Part shown: in pieces, positions 10,907 to 19,664 of the stretch
Layout: each line of letters opens with the position of its first letter
How positions within the stretch are numbered: the stretch's first letter is position 1
Assembly: GCF_036242395.1 (NCBI RefSeq)
Contig: NZ_CP108458.1
Location: forward strand, 3,720,001 to 3,784,000
Direction: 5' to 3'
DNA: 64,000 bases
Source of the DNA: Kitasatospora sp. NBC_01266
Lineage (GTDB): Bacteria; Actinomycetota; Actinomycetes; Streptomycetales; Streptomycetaceae
Position numbers and translations under genes: made by a program
Notes under the pieces: model-generated
What the model saw: the letters and a program-made list of their open reading frames with translations, nothing else
Told to the model about the DNA's origin: nothing
Database searches by the model: none

Positions 10907-10934
10907 GCGTTCGCCTCCAGCGGTCTTTACACGT

Positions 10935-10951
10935 CCATAACCTCGTTATGG
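10935..10951. promoter_or_regulatory. Perfect inverted repeat upstream of nuoA (possible operator)
   Basis: The 7-base arms CCATAAC and GTTATGG are separated by 3 bases and lie about 29 bases upstream of the nuoA start, in the 229-base divergent region shared with the histidine kinase gene. It is AT-richer than its surroundings. It does not resemble the Rex operator (TGTGAAC/TTCACA). A binding site for a dimeric regulator is plausible; the regulator is unknown. Confidence 0.45.
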
Positions 10952-11135
10952 CGTGAGTCTATGGCCACCGCTGTGCGACCCAGGCACCCCGCCCGACCCT
11001 TAAGACGACTCGTGGACAGCGGAAGGTGGGGTTAACCCCCGCAAGGAACTCGTCCTGACCCCCGTGCGCCGAGCCCCTCCCACCCGCCAAGCTGTACCCG
11101 CACCACCCTGACGACGAACGGAACGGACTCATCCG

Positions 11136-12347
11136 ATGAAGCTGCGCGGCTCCCGCCGGTCCGAGGCCCGACCGCTGTACGGCGCCCAGATGTGGCGCGA
11201 GGCCCGCCACCACCTGGTCGGCCTGCCCTTCGGCATCGTGGTCTTCGTCGCCACCGTGGTCCTGCTCGCGGTCGGTGTGGGACTGAGCGTGACGGTGATC
11301 GGGCTGCCGGTGCTCGGGCTCGGGCTGCGCCTCGCCCGCTGGTTCGGTGCGCTGGCCCGCAGCCGGGCCAGGGCCAGCCTCGGCGCCCAGGTCGGGGAGC
11401 CGGGGCCGCTGCCGGCCGGCCGGCCGGGGGCGATGGGCCGGGCGCTGGCCCCGCTCGCCGACGGGCTCTGCTGGCGCTCGGCGCTTTACTGCCTGCTGAT
11501 GCTGCCGTGGGGCGTCATCACCTTCGCGCTGACCCTGGTCTTCCTGGTCGCCGGCTGGCCGCTGCTGCCCTTCGTGGTGCGGTACCTGGCCGTCGCGCAC
11601 CGGGTGCTGGTGGAGTCGCTGCTCGGTCCGGGCGAGCTCACCGAGCGGGTGCGCGAGCTGGAGGAGGACCGCGGCGCGGTGGTCGACACCGCCGCCGCCG
11701 ACCTGCGCCGGATCGAGCGCGACCTGCACGACGGCGCCCAGGCCCGGCTGGTCGCCCTGGCGATGGACCTCGGCCTGGCCAAGGAGAAGCTGCTGGACAC
11801 CGAGCTGACGCAGGAGCAGGCCTCGGCCGCCCGGATGGTCGAGGTGGCGCACGGCGAGGTGAAGGTGGCCCTGCAGGAGCTGCGCGATCTGGCCCGGGGC
11901 ATCCACCCCGCCGTGCTCACCGACCGCGGCCTGGACGCGGCGCTCTCCTCGGTCGCCGCCCGCTGCACCGTCCCCGGCGGAGTGCGGGTCAACGTGGACC
12001 TGGCCGGGCCGGACGGCGTCCAGGAGCGCCCGGACTCGGCGGTCGAGGGCATCGCCTACTTCACCGTCAGCGAGCTGCTCACCAACACCTCGAAGCACGC
12101 CGGGGCGCGCAGCGCCAGCGTGGACGTCTGGCGCTCGGCGGACCGGCTGATGCTCCAGGTCGGCGACGACGGACAGGGCGGGGCCGGCCGGCCCGGTGAC
12201 GGCTTCCGCGCGGCCGGCGGCCTGGCCGGCCTGGCCGAGCGGATCGGCGCGGTCGACGGCGTCTTCCTGGTGGAGAGCCCGGCCGGCGGCCCGACCACGG
12301 TCACCATAGAACTCCCCTGGCGCACCCGGGCCGCGCGGCCGGTGTGA
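11136..12347 (+). CDS. Two-component sensor histidine kinase (HisKA_3 type)
   Basis: A membrane sensor kinase of 403 residues. Residues 25-175 hold two hydrophobic pairs around a short loop, like the actinobacterial 'putative sensor' domain. The dimerisation box contains the phospho-acceptor His in ERDLHDGAQARL near residue 195. The ATPase domain shows SELLTNTSKHAGA (N box), VGDDGQGG (G1) and GGLAGLAERIGA (G2). An ATG start is preceded by AACGGAACGGACTC. It is divergent from nuoA. No response regulator gene follows; the next gene is convergent, so the partner is elsewhere. From memory the S. coelicolor homologue also lies next to the partial nuo cluster but has an adjacent response regulator. 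Confidence 0.88.
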   Translation: MKLRGSRRSEARPLYGAQMWREARHHLVGLPFGIVVFVATVVLLAVGVGLSVTVIGLPVLGLGLRLARWFGALARSRARASLGAQVGEPGPLPAGRPGAMGRALAPLADGLCWRSALYCLLMLPWGVITFALTLVFLVAGWPLLPFVVRYLAVAHRVLVESLLGPGELTERVRELEEDRGAVVDTAAADLRRIERDLHDGAQARLVALAMDLGLAKEKLLDTELTQEQASAARMVEVAHGEVKVALQELRDLARGIHPAVLTDRGLDAALSSVAARCTVPGGVRVNVDLAGPDGVQERPDSAVEGIAYFTVSELLTNTSKHAGARSASVDVWRSADRLMLQVGDDGQGGAGRPGDGFRAAGGLAGLAERIGAVDGVFLVESPAGGPTTVTIELPWRTRAARPV

Positions 12348-12377
12348 CGCCGGGGGCGAGCCGGACCGCCCGCCCGG

Positions 12378-13511
12378 TCAGGAGCCGAGCGTCCCCAGCG
12401 TCACGTCGGCCGTCTTGGTCGCCCCGGCGCGGGTGTAGGTCACGGTGACCTTGTTGCCCGGTGAGAGCGAGGCGAGCGCCGTGGTCAGCGAGTTGACCGT
12501 GGTGATCTGGGTGCTGCCGACCTGGGTGATCACATCGCCCGCCTGCAGCCCGGCCGAGGCCGCCGGACCGCCGGAGGTCGTGCTGACGATGACCACACCG
12601 GCCGGCTGGTAGTCGCTGCTGAAGTAGGGGCGCACCGTGACGCCGAGCGCGGCCTTGCCCGAGTTGGTGACCTTGCCACTGGCGATCAGCTGGTCGGCGA
12701 TGTTGGTGATGGTGGCGCTCGGGATGGCGAAGCCGATCCCGGTGGCGGCGCTGCCGTTCAGCTCGGGGTCGACGGCGGCCAGCGTGTTGATGCCGATCAC
12801 CTGGCTGGAGAGGTTGACCAGCGCGCCACCGCTGTTGCCGGGGTTGATCGCGGCCGAGGTCTGCACCATGTTGGCGATGGTCGCGCCCGGCGAACCGCCG
12901 CCCTGGGGCTCGGTGACGGTCCGCCCGGTGGCCGAGACGATGCCCTGGGTCACGCTGCTGGAGAGCCCCAGCGGGCTGCCCATCGCCAGCGTGATCTGCC
13001 CGACCTCCACCTTCCCGCTGTCCCCGAAGACCACCGGCTTCAGGCCGCTGGGCGGGCTGCTGAGCTTGATCACCGCGAGGTCGTCGTCGGGGTAGCTGCC
13101 GACCAGGGTGGCGTTCATCTGGTTGGTGCTGTTGGCCAGGCTCACCTGGAAGCTGGTCGCGGTGCCCACCACGTGGGCGTTGGTGACGATGTCGCCCTTG
13201 TCGTCGTAGACGATCCCCGAGCCCAGCCCGGAGGCCGTGGTGATCTGCACCACCGAGGGCAGCACGTTCGAGATCACCTGCTGGTACTCGTCCTGCAGCT
13301 GGTTGGTCACCGAGGGCGCCGCGGTCGGGCTGCCGGTGCTCGCGGCGGTGGCCGAGGAGGACTTCGTGCCGCTGCTGGTGCAGCCGCCGAGCGCCAGTGC
13401 GGCACCGAGCACCACCGCTCCCGGCCCGGCCAGCCGGGCGGCCACGGCCTTGGGCCCGGTGGGTCGCGGGCCGGACGGGCTCGGGCGGGTGTGATCCTTC
13501 ATGGGGTGCAC
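12378..13511 (-). CDS. HtrA/DegP-like trypsin-PDZ protease, lipoprotein
   Basis: An extracytoplasmic serine protease of 377 residues. The N-terminus has a basic region, a hydrophobic stretch and the lipobox LGGC, so it is probably lipid-anchored. The catalytic triad is visible: His in TNAHVV, Asp in DDDLAVIKL and Ser in NPGNSGGAL. A PDZ domain occupies about residues 285-375. The GTG at 13511 has GGAGGA 7 bases upstream, while the ATG three codons later is too far, so the GTG was chosen. It is convergent with the histidine kinase, 30 bases apart. The likely role is degradation of misfolded envelope proteins. Confidence 0.9.
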   Translation of the reverse strand: MHPMKDHTRPSPSGPRPTGPKAVAARLAGPGAVVLGAALALGGCTSSGTKSSSATAASTGSPTAAPSVTNQLQDEYQQVISNVLPSVVQITTASGLGSGIVYDDKGDIVTNAHVVGTATSFQVSLANSTNQMNATLVGSYPDDDLAVIKLSSPPSGLKPVVFGDSGKVEVGQITLAMGSPLGLSSSVTQGIVSATGRTVTEPQGGGSPGATIANMVQTSAAINPGNSGGALVNLSSQVIGINTLAAVDPELNGSAATGIGFAIPSATITNIADQLIASGKVTNSGKAALGVTVRPYFSSDYQPAGVVIVSTTSGGPAASAGLQAGDVITQVGSTQITTVNSLTTALASLSPGNKVTVTYTRAGATKTADVTLGTLGS

Positions 13512-13663
13512 CTGGGCGTCCTCCGGTTCCGTGCATGCGGGGCTGCTGACCGGCTTTCGCCGGGCTTGTCAGCATTCCACCGCTATGTCCGAATCACCGT
13601 CACCGGCGCGCCGCGCCCAGGGCCCGGTGGCCCGGCGCCCGCCGGGCCACCGGACCACCCCGG

Positions 13664-16210
13664 CTACCGCTGCTCGGGCACCGCCGTCCCGAAGACCGCG
13701 TCCAGCGCGTAGACGCAGCGGTCCTTGCTGCTCACGAAGACCCGGCCGCCCGCCGCCACCGGAGAGCCCGTCAGCTCGCCCTTGGTGCCCAGCTCCCAGC
13801 GCAGCCGCCCACTGGCCAGCTCCAGGGTGTGCAGCGAGTGGTCCCGGCTGCCCAGGTGGACCAGCCCGTCGGCCGCCGCCGGGGCGCCGACGATCTCGCC
13901 GCGCGCCGCGTACCGCCACAGCTCCTGGCCGCTCGCGGTGTCGAAGGCGAAGAGCGTGTCCCCGCTGGCGATCAGCGCGCTGCGCCCGGCCAGCACCACC
14001 GGCTCGGCGCCCTGCCGGCTCGCGGTGCGGCCCTGCCAGCGCACCCGGCCGCTCGCGCCGTCCAGCGCGTAGAGGGTGCCCAGGTAGTCGGCCACGTAGA
14101 CGGCCGGGGTGGCCGAATCGTCCAGGGTCGGCGGGGTGAAGAGCACCACCGGCGCCTCGAACCGCCAGCGCTGCGCCCCGCTGGCCGCGTCCAGCGCGTA
14201 CACCGAGGTGCCGGCCGTCACGTAGACCGTCCCGCCGCGCACCGCGGGCCGGGACGGCACGTCCTCGCCGACCGGGAAGGCCCAGCGCGGCAGCCCGCCC
14301 CGGGCGTCCACGCAGCGCAGCCGCCCGCCGCCGTAGTAGTAGACGGAGCCGGCCAGCAGGGCCGGCCCGGACTGCGGGTTCTCGTAGTCCTGCTGGGCGT
14401 CCTCGGCCCGCCACAGCTCCGCGCCGTTGGCACTCGAGCGCACCTGCACCCCGCCGCCGCGCAGCCCGCAGCAGAGCACCCCGTCCGCGGCGTCCAGCGA
14501 GTAGACCCAGCCGTCCAGCGAGGTGCGCCAGCGCTCGGTGCCGTCGGCCACGTCCACGGTGTAGAGGTGCGGACCGTCGGCGGCGTGCAGCCGGCCCGCG
14601 TCCACCGCGACCGCCCAGGCCACGTCACGGGTCTTGTAGCGGCGCCGGCCCGAGGCGATGTCCAGGGCGTGCACCTCGAAGCTGGAGATGAACAGGGTGC
14701 CCTCGGCGACCACCGGCGTGCCCCACACGTCGTTGGACATCCGGAACCGCCACGGCCGCCACCGGCCCTGCTCGGCGGGCGAGACGGGCGAGGCGGGCGA
14801 GACGGTCGGCCCCGCCACCGGTGCGGTGGTCTGGCCCGAGCGGCGCACCCACTCGGTCTCGGCGGGCGTGGGCCCGGTGGCCGGCCGCTCCTGCTCGGTG
14901 CCGTGCGCCTGCGGCCCCGGCCCTATCCGCACCGAGGCGCCGGACAGCTGGATCTCCTGGGCCGGCTCGCGCCGGTGCCGGCGGGCCGGACCCAGCTTGG
15001 CGGTGCTCGCCTCGGCCTGCCCCCCGGTCGTGGCGGGGAGCTGACCGACCGCCGACCGGCCGGCGGCCTGCGCGACCGCCGCCTGCCCCAGCGGGCCGAG
15101 CGCGCCGGTGCGCGGGTCCACCGCGTCGGGCCGGCTCGGCCCGCTGGTGGGCGGCAGCGGCGGCGCGGGCGGCGGGCCCCAGTGCCCCTCGGGTACGGCG
15201 GGACCGCCTTGGCGGGCCGCCAGGTAGGGCGCGGGCTGCGGCGGTCCCACCGGCACCGGCGGGACCACCGGCGCGACGGGCGGCTGCGCCGGTGCCGCGG
15301 TCCGGGACCCGGGCAGGTTGCGCCGGCCCCGCTTGCGCTCGATCAGCTCCAGCGCGTTCGGCGGCAGCCAGTCCCCGCCCTCCTCCCCCGCGTCGTCCCG
15401 GGAGAAGAGGTGCGGCGCCAGCTCCGCCTGGATCTGCGCGGGGGTCGGCCGGTGCTCCGGCGCCGGCCGCATGCAGGCCCGCACCAGGTCGACCAGCTCC
15501 ACCGGCAGCCCGGACAGGTCCGGCTGCTCGCGCAGCAGCTTGAAGACCGTCTCCACCGGATTGCCGCCCGAGTAGGGGGCGTGCCCGGTGGCGCAGAAGA
15601 CCAGCAGCGAACCGAGCGAGAAGACGTCGCTCGCCCCGGTGACGCTGCGGCTGTCCTTGGCCTGCTCCGGCGACATGTAGGCGGGCGTGCCCACCGCCAC
15701 GTTGGTCATGGTGAGCCGGGTGTGCGAGACCCCGGCGGCGATCCCGAAGTCGATCACCCGCGGGCCGTCCTCGACCACCAGGACGTTGGACGGCTTCAGG
15801 TCACGGTGCACCAGCCCGGCGGCATGGATGGACTGCAGCGCCTCGGCGATCCCGGCGATCAGCCAGCGCACCGCGTCCACCGGCAGCGGCCCGCACTCGT
15901 CGACCAGGTCCTCCAGCGAGGGCGCCGGCACGTACGCGGTGGCCAGCCACGGCACCCGGGCGTCCGCGTCGGCGTCGACCACCGCCGCGGTGTAGAAACC
16001 ACCGACCGTCTTGGCCGCCGCGATCTCCCGGGCGAAGCGCACCCGGAACAGCTCGTCCTCGGCGAGTTCGCCGCGCACCGTCTTGATCGCCACCCGCCGG
16101 CCGGAGGTCGACCGTGCCAGGTACACCAGCCCCATCCCACCGGCGCCGAGCCGTCCGAGCACCTCGAAGGGCCCGATCCGTCTCGGATCCTGCGCCGTCA
16201 GCTGGTCCAC
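13664..16210 (-). CDS. afsK: AfsK-like Ser/Thr protein kinase with PQQ beta-propeller
   Basis: An 848-residue protein. Residues 1-280 are a Hanks-type kinase with GAGGMGLVY, VAIK, HRDLKPSN, DFG and YMSPEQ motifs. A Pro-rich linker follows to about residue 480. The C-terminal third has repeated blades (LDxASGxxRWR types) of a PQQ-like beta-propeller. The start VDQLTAQDPRRIGPFEVLGR closely resembles S. coelicolor AfsK, which phosphorylates AfsR and DivIVA and affects secondary metabolism and hyphal branching. The GTG at 16210 has GGGAGGTGG 8 bases upstream; the longer frame adds 76 low-complexity residues. No afsR or afsS lies in the window. Confidence 0.88.
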   Translation of the reverse strand: MDQLTAQDPRRIGPFEVLGRLGAGGMGLVYLARSTSGRRVAIKTVRGELAEDELFRVRFAREIAAAKTVGGFYTAAVVDADADARVPWLATAYVPAPSLEDLVDECGPLPVDAVRWLIAGIAEALQSIHAAGLVHRDLKPSNVLVVEDGPRVIDFGIAAGVSHTRLTMTNVAVGTPAYMSPEQAKDSRSVTGASDVFSLGSLLVFCATGHAPYSGGNPVETVFKLLREQPDLSGLPVELVDLVRACMRPAPEHRPTPAQIQAELAPHLFSRDDAGEEGGDWLPPNALELIERKRGRRNLPGSRTAAPAQPPVAPVVPPVPVGPPQPAPYLAARQGGPAVPEGHWGPPPAPPLPPTSGPSRPDAVDPRTGALGPLGQAAVAQAAGRSAVGQLPATTGGQAEASTAKLGPARRHRREPAQEIQLSGASVRIGPGPQAHGTEQERPATGPTPAETEWVRRSGQTTAPVAGPTVSPASPVSPAEQGRWRPWRFRMSNDVWGTPVVAEGTLFISSFEVHALDIASGRRRYKTRDVAWAVAVDAGRLHAADGPHLYTVDVADGTERWRTSLDGWVYSLDAADGVLCCGLRGGGVQVRSSANGAELWRAEDAQQDYENPQSGPALLAGSVYYYGGGRLRCVDARGGLPRWAFPVGEDVPSRPAVRGGTVYVTAGTSVYALDAASGAQRWRFEAPVVLFTPPTLDDSATPAVYVADYLGTLYALDGASGRVRWQGRTASRQGAEPVVLAGRSALIASGDTLFAFDTASGQELWRYAARGEIVGAPAAADGLVHLGSRDHSLHTLELASGRLRWELGTKGELTGSPVAAGGRVFVSSKDRCVYALDAVFGTAVPEQR

Positions 16211-16610
16211 TCGGCTGCCACCTCCCCGTCCGCACGCCCACCCGTTCGCGGGCCGGAGTTGATTCTCCAATGCGCCCGCCCCCTGAGCCAATCTCCCCCC
16301 ACCTGAGCCCGGCGCCCGTGTCGCGCCGCACCGGCGGCTTCCGGCCGCCCCGGCCCCCGCCGAGCCCGACGGCCCGTCGAATCCGCGCTCGGCCAGCAGT
16401 TCTGACGCCGACTCGGAAGTCACCGCATTCATGCGCAAGGCTACGCAGAGCGACCCGAGAGGCCTTCAGCCCACTGGCCGTCACTCTGTGCCGTCATCAG
16501 CACACGGGGGGGCTCCGAATATCGCTATCCCGGCCCTCAATACCCGCCCGTGCGGACTAATAGTCGCATCACCGAATCGCGCCATGATCGGTGCGCGGTA
16601 AGCTGACGGC
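16211..16610. other. Divergent intergenic region afsK / TetR (400 bp)
   Basis: No convincing gene. It must hold the promoters of afsK (left) and the TetR gene (right). A relatively AT-rich stretch (16505-16600) just upstream of the TetR start is the best candidate promoter area. I could not assign hexamers or operator repeats with confidence. Confidence 0.5.
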
Positions 16611-17258
16611 ATGACAGGACAAGTTCGCACCGTCGACGGTCGCGTCGCCGGGCGACGCGGACAGGAGACGCGGCAGAAGCTGCTCGACTGCCTCCGCGAG
16701 ATGCTCAGCACGTCGCCGTACCGGGACGTCAAGGTCATCGACGTCGCCCGTATGGCGGGTACCTCCCCCGCGACCTTCTACCAGTACTTCCCGGATGTCG
16801 AGGGCGCTGTCCTCGAGATCGCCGAGGAAATGGCCAAGGACTCCGTCGAGCTCAAAGAGCTGATCGACGGAAAGTCCTGGGCAGGAAAGTCCGGCGCCAC
16901 CACGTCCGAAGAACTGGTGGACGGATTCCTCGCCTTCTGGCGCAAGAACGACGCCATTCTGCGCGTGGTCACGCTGGGTGCCGCAGAAGGGGACAAGCGG
17001 TTCTTCAAGATCCGCATGACTGTCCTCAACTCGGTGGCCAAGCCGCTCGCGGATGCCGTCAAGGACCTTCAGGCCAAGGGCCAGGCCGACAAGGCGCAGG
17101 ACGCCGCCGCGGTGGCCGGCTCGCTGATCTCGCTGCTCGCCTCGGCAGCGGAGCATCAGAAGGCCTTCACCTCCTGGGGGGTCAAGGTCAAGGATCTGAA
17201 GCCCACCCTCGCCCCCCTGGTGTACCTGGGCGTCACCGGCAAGAAACCGCCCAGGTAG
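16611..17258 (+). CDS. TetR-family transcriptional regulator
   Basis: A 215-residue DNA-binding protein. The N-terminal helix-turn-helix is seen in VKVIDVARMAGTSPATFYQYFPDVEGAV (about residues 45-72). The remainder is a helical ligand-binding and dimerisation domain without a recognisable ligand signature. It is divergent from afsK, as in S. coelicolor where a TetR gene lies beside afsK (memory). A bidirectional terminator separates it from the convergent FabH-like gene. TetR genes often control their own promoter and the divergent neighbour, which would make afsK a candidate target. Confidence 0.9.
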   Translation: MTGQVRTVDGRVAGRRGQETRQKLLDCLREMLSTSPYRDVKVIDVARMAGTSPATFYQYFPDVEGAVLEIAEEMAKDSVELKELIDGKSWAGKSGATTSEELVDGFLAFWRKNDAILRVVTLGAAEGDKRFFKIRMTVLNSVAKPLADAVKDLQAKGQADKAQDAAAVAGSLISLLASAAEHQKAFTSWGVKVKDLKPTLAPLVYLGVTGKKPPR

Positions 17259-17388
17259 ACCGTCCTTCCACCCAAGTCTCCATATCGTGTGCTCGCGCGT
17301 GGCCCCGGCCTCCTGTCCGGTGGACGTCGGGCGGCGGCCGTGTCCTCGGGGGAGGTTCGCCGACGTACCGCAGCGCGCTGGCCGGCAA

Positions 17389-17434
17389 CATGACGGTGGG
17401 CGGGATCCCGATCGGGATCCCGCCCACCGTCATG
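17389..17434. terminator. Perfect 46-bp palindrome, bidirectional terminator
   Basis: The two 23-base halves are exact reverse complements with no loop in the duplex; in RNA this gives a stem of about 21 pairs. It lies between the convergent TetR (ends 17258) and FabH-like (ends 17445) genes, so it can stop transcription from both sides. There is no T-run, as usual in high-GC actinomycetes. Confidence 0.85.
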
Positions 17435-17444
17435 TCCAGGCCGC

Positions 17445-18389
17445 TCAGGGGCAGCGGACCACCTGGCCGGCGTAGGCCAGCCCGCCGCCGAAGCCGAAGA
17501 GCAGCACCGGATCGCCGCTGGAGAGCTCGCCGCGCTCGACCAGCTTGCTGAGCGCGAGCGGGATCGAGGCCGCCGAGGTGTTGCCGGAGTCGACCACGTC
17601 GCGGGCGATGACGGCGCCGGTCGCACCGAGCTTGCCGGCGATCGCGTCGATGATCCGCAGGTTCGCCTGATGGGCGACGAAGCCCTTGAGCTCGCTCGGG
17701 TCGATCCCGGCCCGCTCGCAGGTCTGCCGGGCCAGCGGGGCGATCTGCGTGGTGGCCCAGCGGAAGACCGCCTGGCCCTGCTGGCTGATCACCGGCTTCC
17801 AGCCGGTGATGGTCACCGCGTCGGTCTTCTCCGGTTCCGAGCCCCAGACCACCGGGCCGATGCCGGGCTCGGCATCGGCCGGCTGGGCCTCGACCACGGC
17901 CGCCCCGGCACCGTCGGCGAAGATCACGCAGGTGGAGCGGTCGGTCCAGTCGATGGTGTCCGACATCCGCTCGGCGCCGATCACCAGCGCCCGGCTCGCC
18001 GCGCCGGCCCGGATCGCGTGGTCGGCGGTGGCCAGCGCGTAGGAGAAGCCGGAGCAGACGGTGTTGATGTCGTAGGCGGCGGGGCTGGGGATGCCGAGCC
18101 GGGCCGCGACCGCGCAGGCGGTGTTGGGGCTGCGCTCGATCGCCGTACAGGTGGCCACCACCACGAGGTCGATGTCCTGGGGCGCCAGGCCGCTGTTGGC
18201 CAGCGCCTTCTGCGCCGCCTCGGTGGCGAGGTCGACGAGCGTCTCGTCCTCGGCGATGTGCCGCTGCCGGATGCCCACCCGGCTGCGGATCCACTCGTCG
18301 TCCGTGTCGACCAGCGCGCTCAGGTCGTCGTTGGTGAGGACCCTGGTGGGCTGGTAGTGGCCGAGCGCCACAATGCGGGAACCGGTCAT
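17445..18389 (-). CDS. 3-oxoacyl-ACP synthase III (FabH-like)
   Basis: A beta-ketoacyl-ACP synthase III of 314 residues, condensing an acyl-CoA primer with malonyl-ACP. The catalytic triad is complete: Cys in DINTVCSGFSYAL, His in VAHQANLRIID and Asn in SGNTSAASIPLAL. The C-terminal GFGGGLAYAGQVVR is typical. The ATG at 18389 with a GAGTGG 5 bases upstream was preferred over a TTG four codons earlier. No other fatty-acid or polyketide gene is next to it, so this is probably a second, stand-alone KAS III rather than the fabD-H-acpP-F copy; its acyl specificity cannot be read. Confidence 0.88.
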   Translation of the reverse strand: MTGSRIVALGHYQPTRVLTNDDLSALVDTDDEWIRSRVGIRQRHIAEDETLVDLATEAAQKALANSGLAPQDIDLVVVATCTAIERSPNTACAVAARLGIPSPAAYDINTVCSGFSYALATADHAIRAGAASRALVIGAERMSDTIDWTDRSTCVIFADGAGAAVVEAQPADAEPGIGPVVWGSEPEKTDAVTITGWKPVISQQGQAVFRWATTQIAPLARQTCERAGIDPSELKGFVAHQANLRIIDAIAGKLGATGAVIARDVVDSGNTSAASIPLALSKLVERGELSSGDPVLLFGFGGGLAYAGQVVRCP

Positions 18390-18597
18390 GTTGCCACTCA
18401 ACCCGGTTACCGGCGCGTCAACTGCTCACGGCCGATAACAGGATCCGGCCTCCGAAGCTGTAGGAGGCGAACAACAGCCCTTGCGGCACAACGGGGATCG
18501 GGCGCCATTTGGTGACATGAAGAGAAATCTCAGGTTGACGAATGTTCGTTCGGGCGATGCTCGGCCGGTCCTCGGGACCGGTTCTCCGGGCCCGCCC

Positions 18598-19557
18598 TCA
18601 GGTGGCCAGCGAGGCCGCGTCGCCCATCACGATCACCGGATGGGCGGCCGGGTCCAGGGTGCGGATCAGGGTGGCCATGTCGTCCTCGGGGACCGAGACG
18701 CAGGCGTGGGTCGGCCCGCCGTGGTCGACGTGCAGCCAGATGCCGCCGCCCTTGGCCTCGCCGAGCGGCTCGCGGGGGTCCAGCGGCGAGCTGCCGACCA
18801 CCCGGTTGTAGTCGATCGCCACCACGTAGTCGAAGGAGCCGGCCAGCGGCTCACCGTTGAAGCCGGTACCGCTCGCCGTGAAACCGCTGTCCTGGTGGTA
18901 GGGCAGCTTGCTGCCCGGGTCCGGCTTGAGGCCGCCCGCGTCGCTGAGCGTGAAGACGCCGATCGGGCTGCGCAGGTCCCCGGAGGTGTGGTCGGTGGTC
19001 CAGCCCGCGTTCCCGTTGTGCCCGGTCCAACTGGCGCCCGGCCGCCAGCGGCCGTCGGCGGTGCGGCTCCACAGGGTGACGGTGGCGTTGGCGGAGTCCT
19101 TGGCGGCGCCGCTGGCCAGCACCACCTGGTCGGCGTCGGCCGGTATCCGGGCGGCGAAGCCGGTGCCGAGCCCCGGTATCGCGGGGTAGCTGCCGTCCGC
19201 CCGGTCCGAGCGGTCGGCGCTGGGCGCATCGGTGTGCCCGGCGGCCGCGCCCGGCGCGGCCGTACCGGACGGCGTGGCCACACCGGCGGGCAGCGGGACG
19301 ATGTCCTGGCTCAGCGCCGTGCCGGTGCCGCGGTGCGCGGCGAACGTGCCACCGGGCCCGAGGCCGAGCCAGCCGACCGCCGCGACCAGCAGCAGCGCCG
19401 CGCCCGCGGTGACCGCCTGGCGGCGCCGGCGCTGCCTGCGCCGGCGGCCCCGACGGGCCTGCGCCCGGGAACCCGGGGCGGCCCGTCCGCCGGTCGGCTG
19501 CGCGGCGGACGGCCGCGTCGGTTGCTTTCGGACGGCGGCCCGATGGGATCCGGACAT
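18598..19557 (-). CDS. L,D-transpeptidase-like (YkuD) secreted protein
   Basis: A 319-residue envelope protein. A very Arg-rich cytoplasmic start (about residues 30-48) is followed by one transmembrane segment (about 48-68), a low-complexity Pro/Ala/Ser linker and a catalytic domain. The catalytic signature reads GIWLHVDHGGPTHACVSVP, corresponding to the HX..(S/T)HxC(V) motif of L,D-transpeptidases; the usual SHGC is THAC here. Such enzymes make 3-3 peptidoglycan crosslinks or transfer peptides. The ATG at 19557 has AGGA 8 bases upstream; an in-frame GTG at 19584 has none. Confidence 0.8.
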   Translation of the reverse strand: MSGSHRAAVRKQPTRPSAAQPTGGRAAPGSRAQARRGRRRRQRRRRQAVTAGAALLLVAAVGWLGLGPGGTFAAHRGTGTALSQDIVPLPAGVATPSGTAAPGAAAGHTDAPSADRSDRADGSYPAIPGLGTGFAARIPADADQVVLASGAAKDSANATVTLWSRTADGRWRPGASWTGHNGNAGWTTDHTSGDLRSPIGVFTLSDAGGLKPDPGSKLPYHQDSGFTASGTGFNGEPLAGSFDYVVAIDYNRVVGSSPLDPREPLGEAKGGGIWLHVDHGGPTHACVSVPEDDMATLIRTLDPAAHPVIVMGDAASLAT

Positions 19558-19664
19558 GCGGTCGATCCTGCCAAAGACCGCCACGGAGGGTGAACCCGGG
19601 CCACCCTAAATCGGTATGAAGAGGATCCGGGGCTGGTGGGAGGGGTGTGGACGACCGGCGGCGG

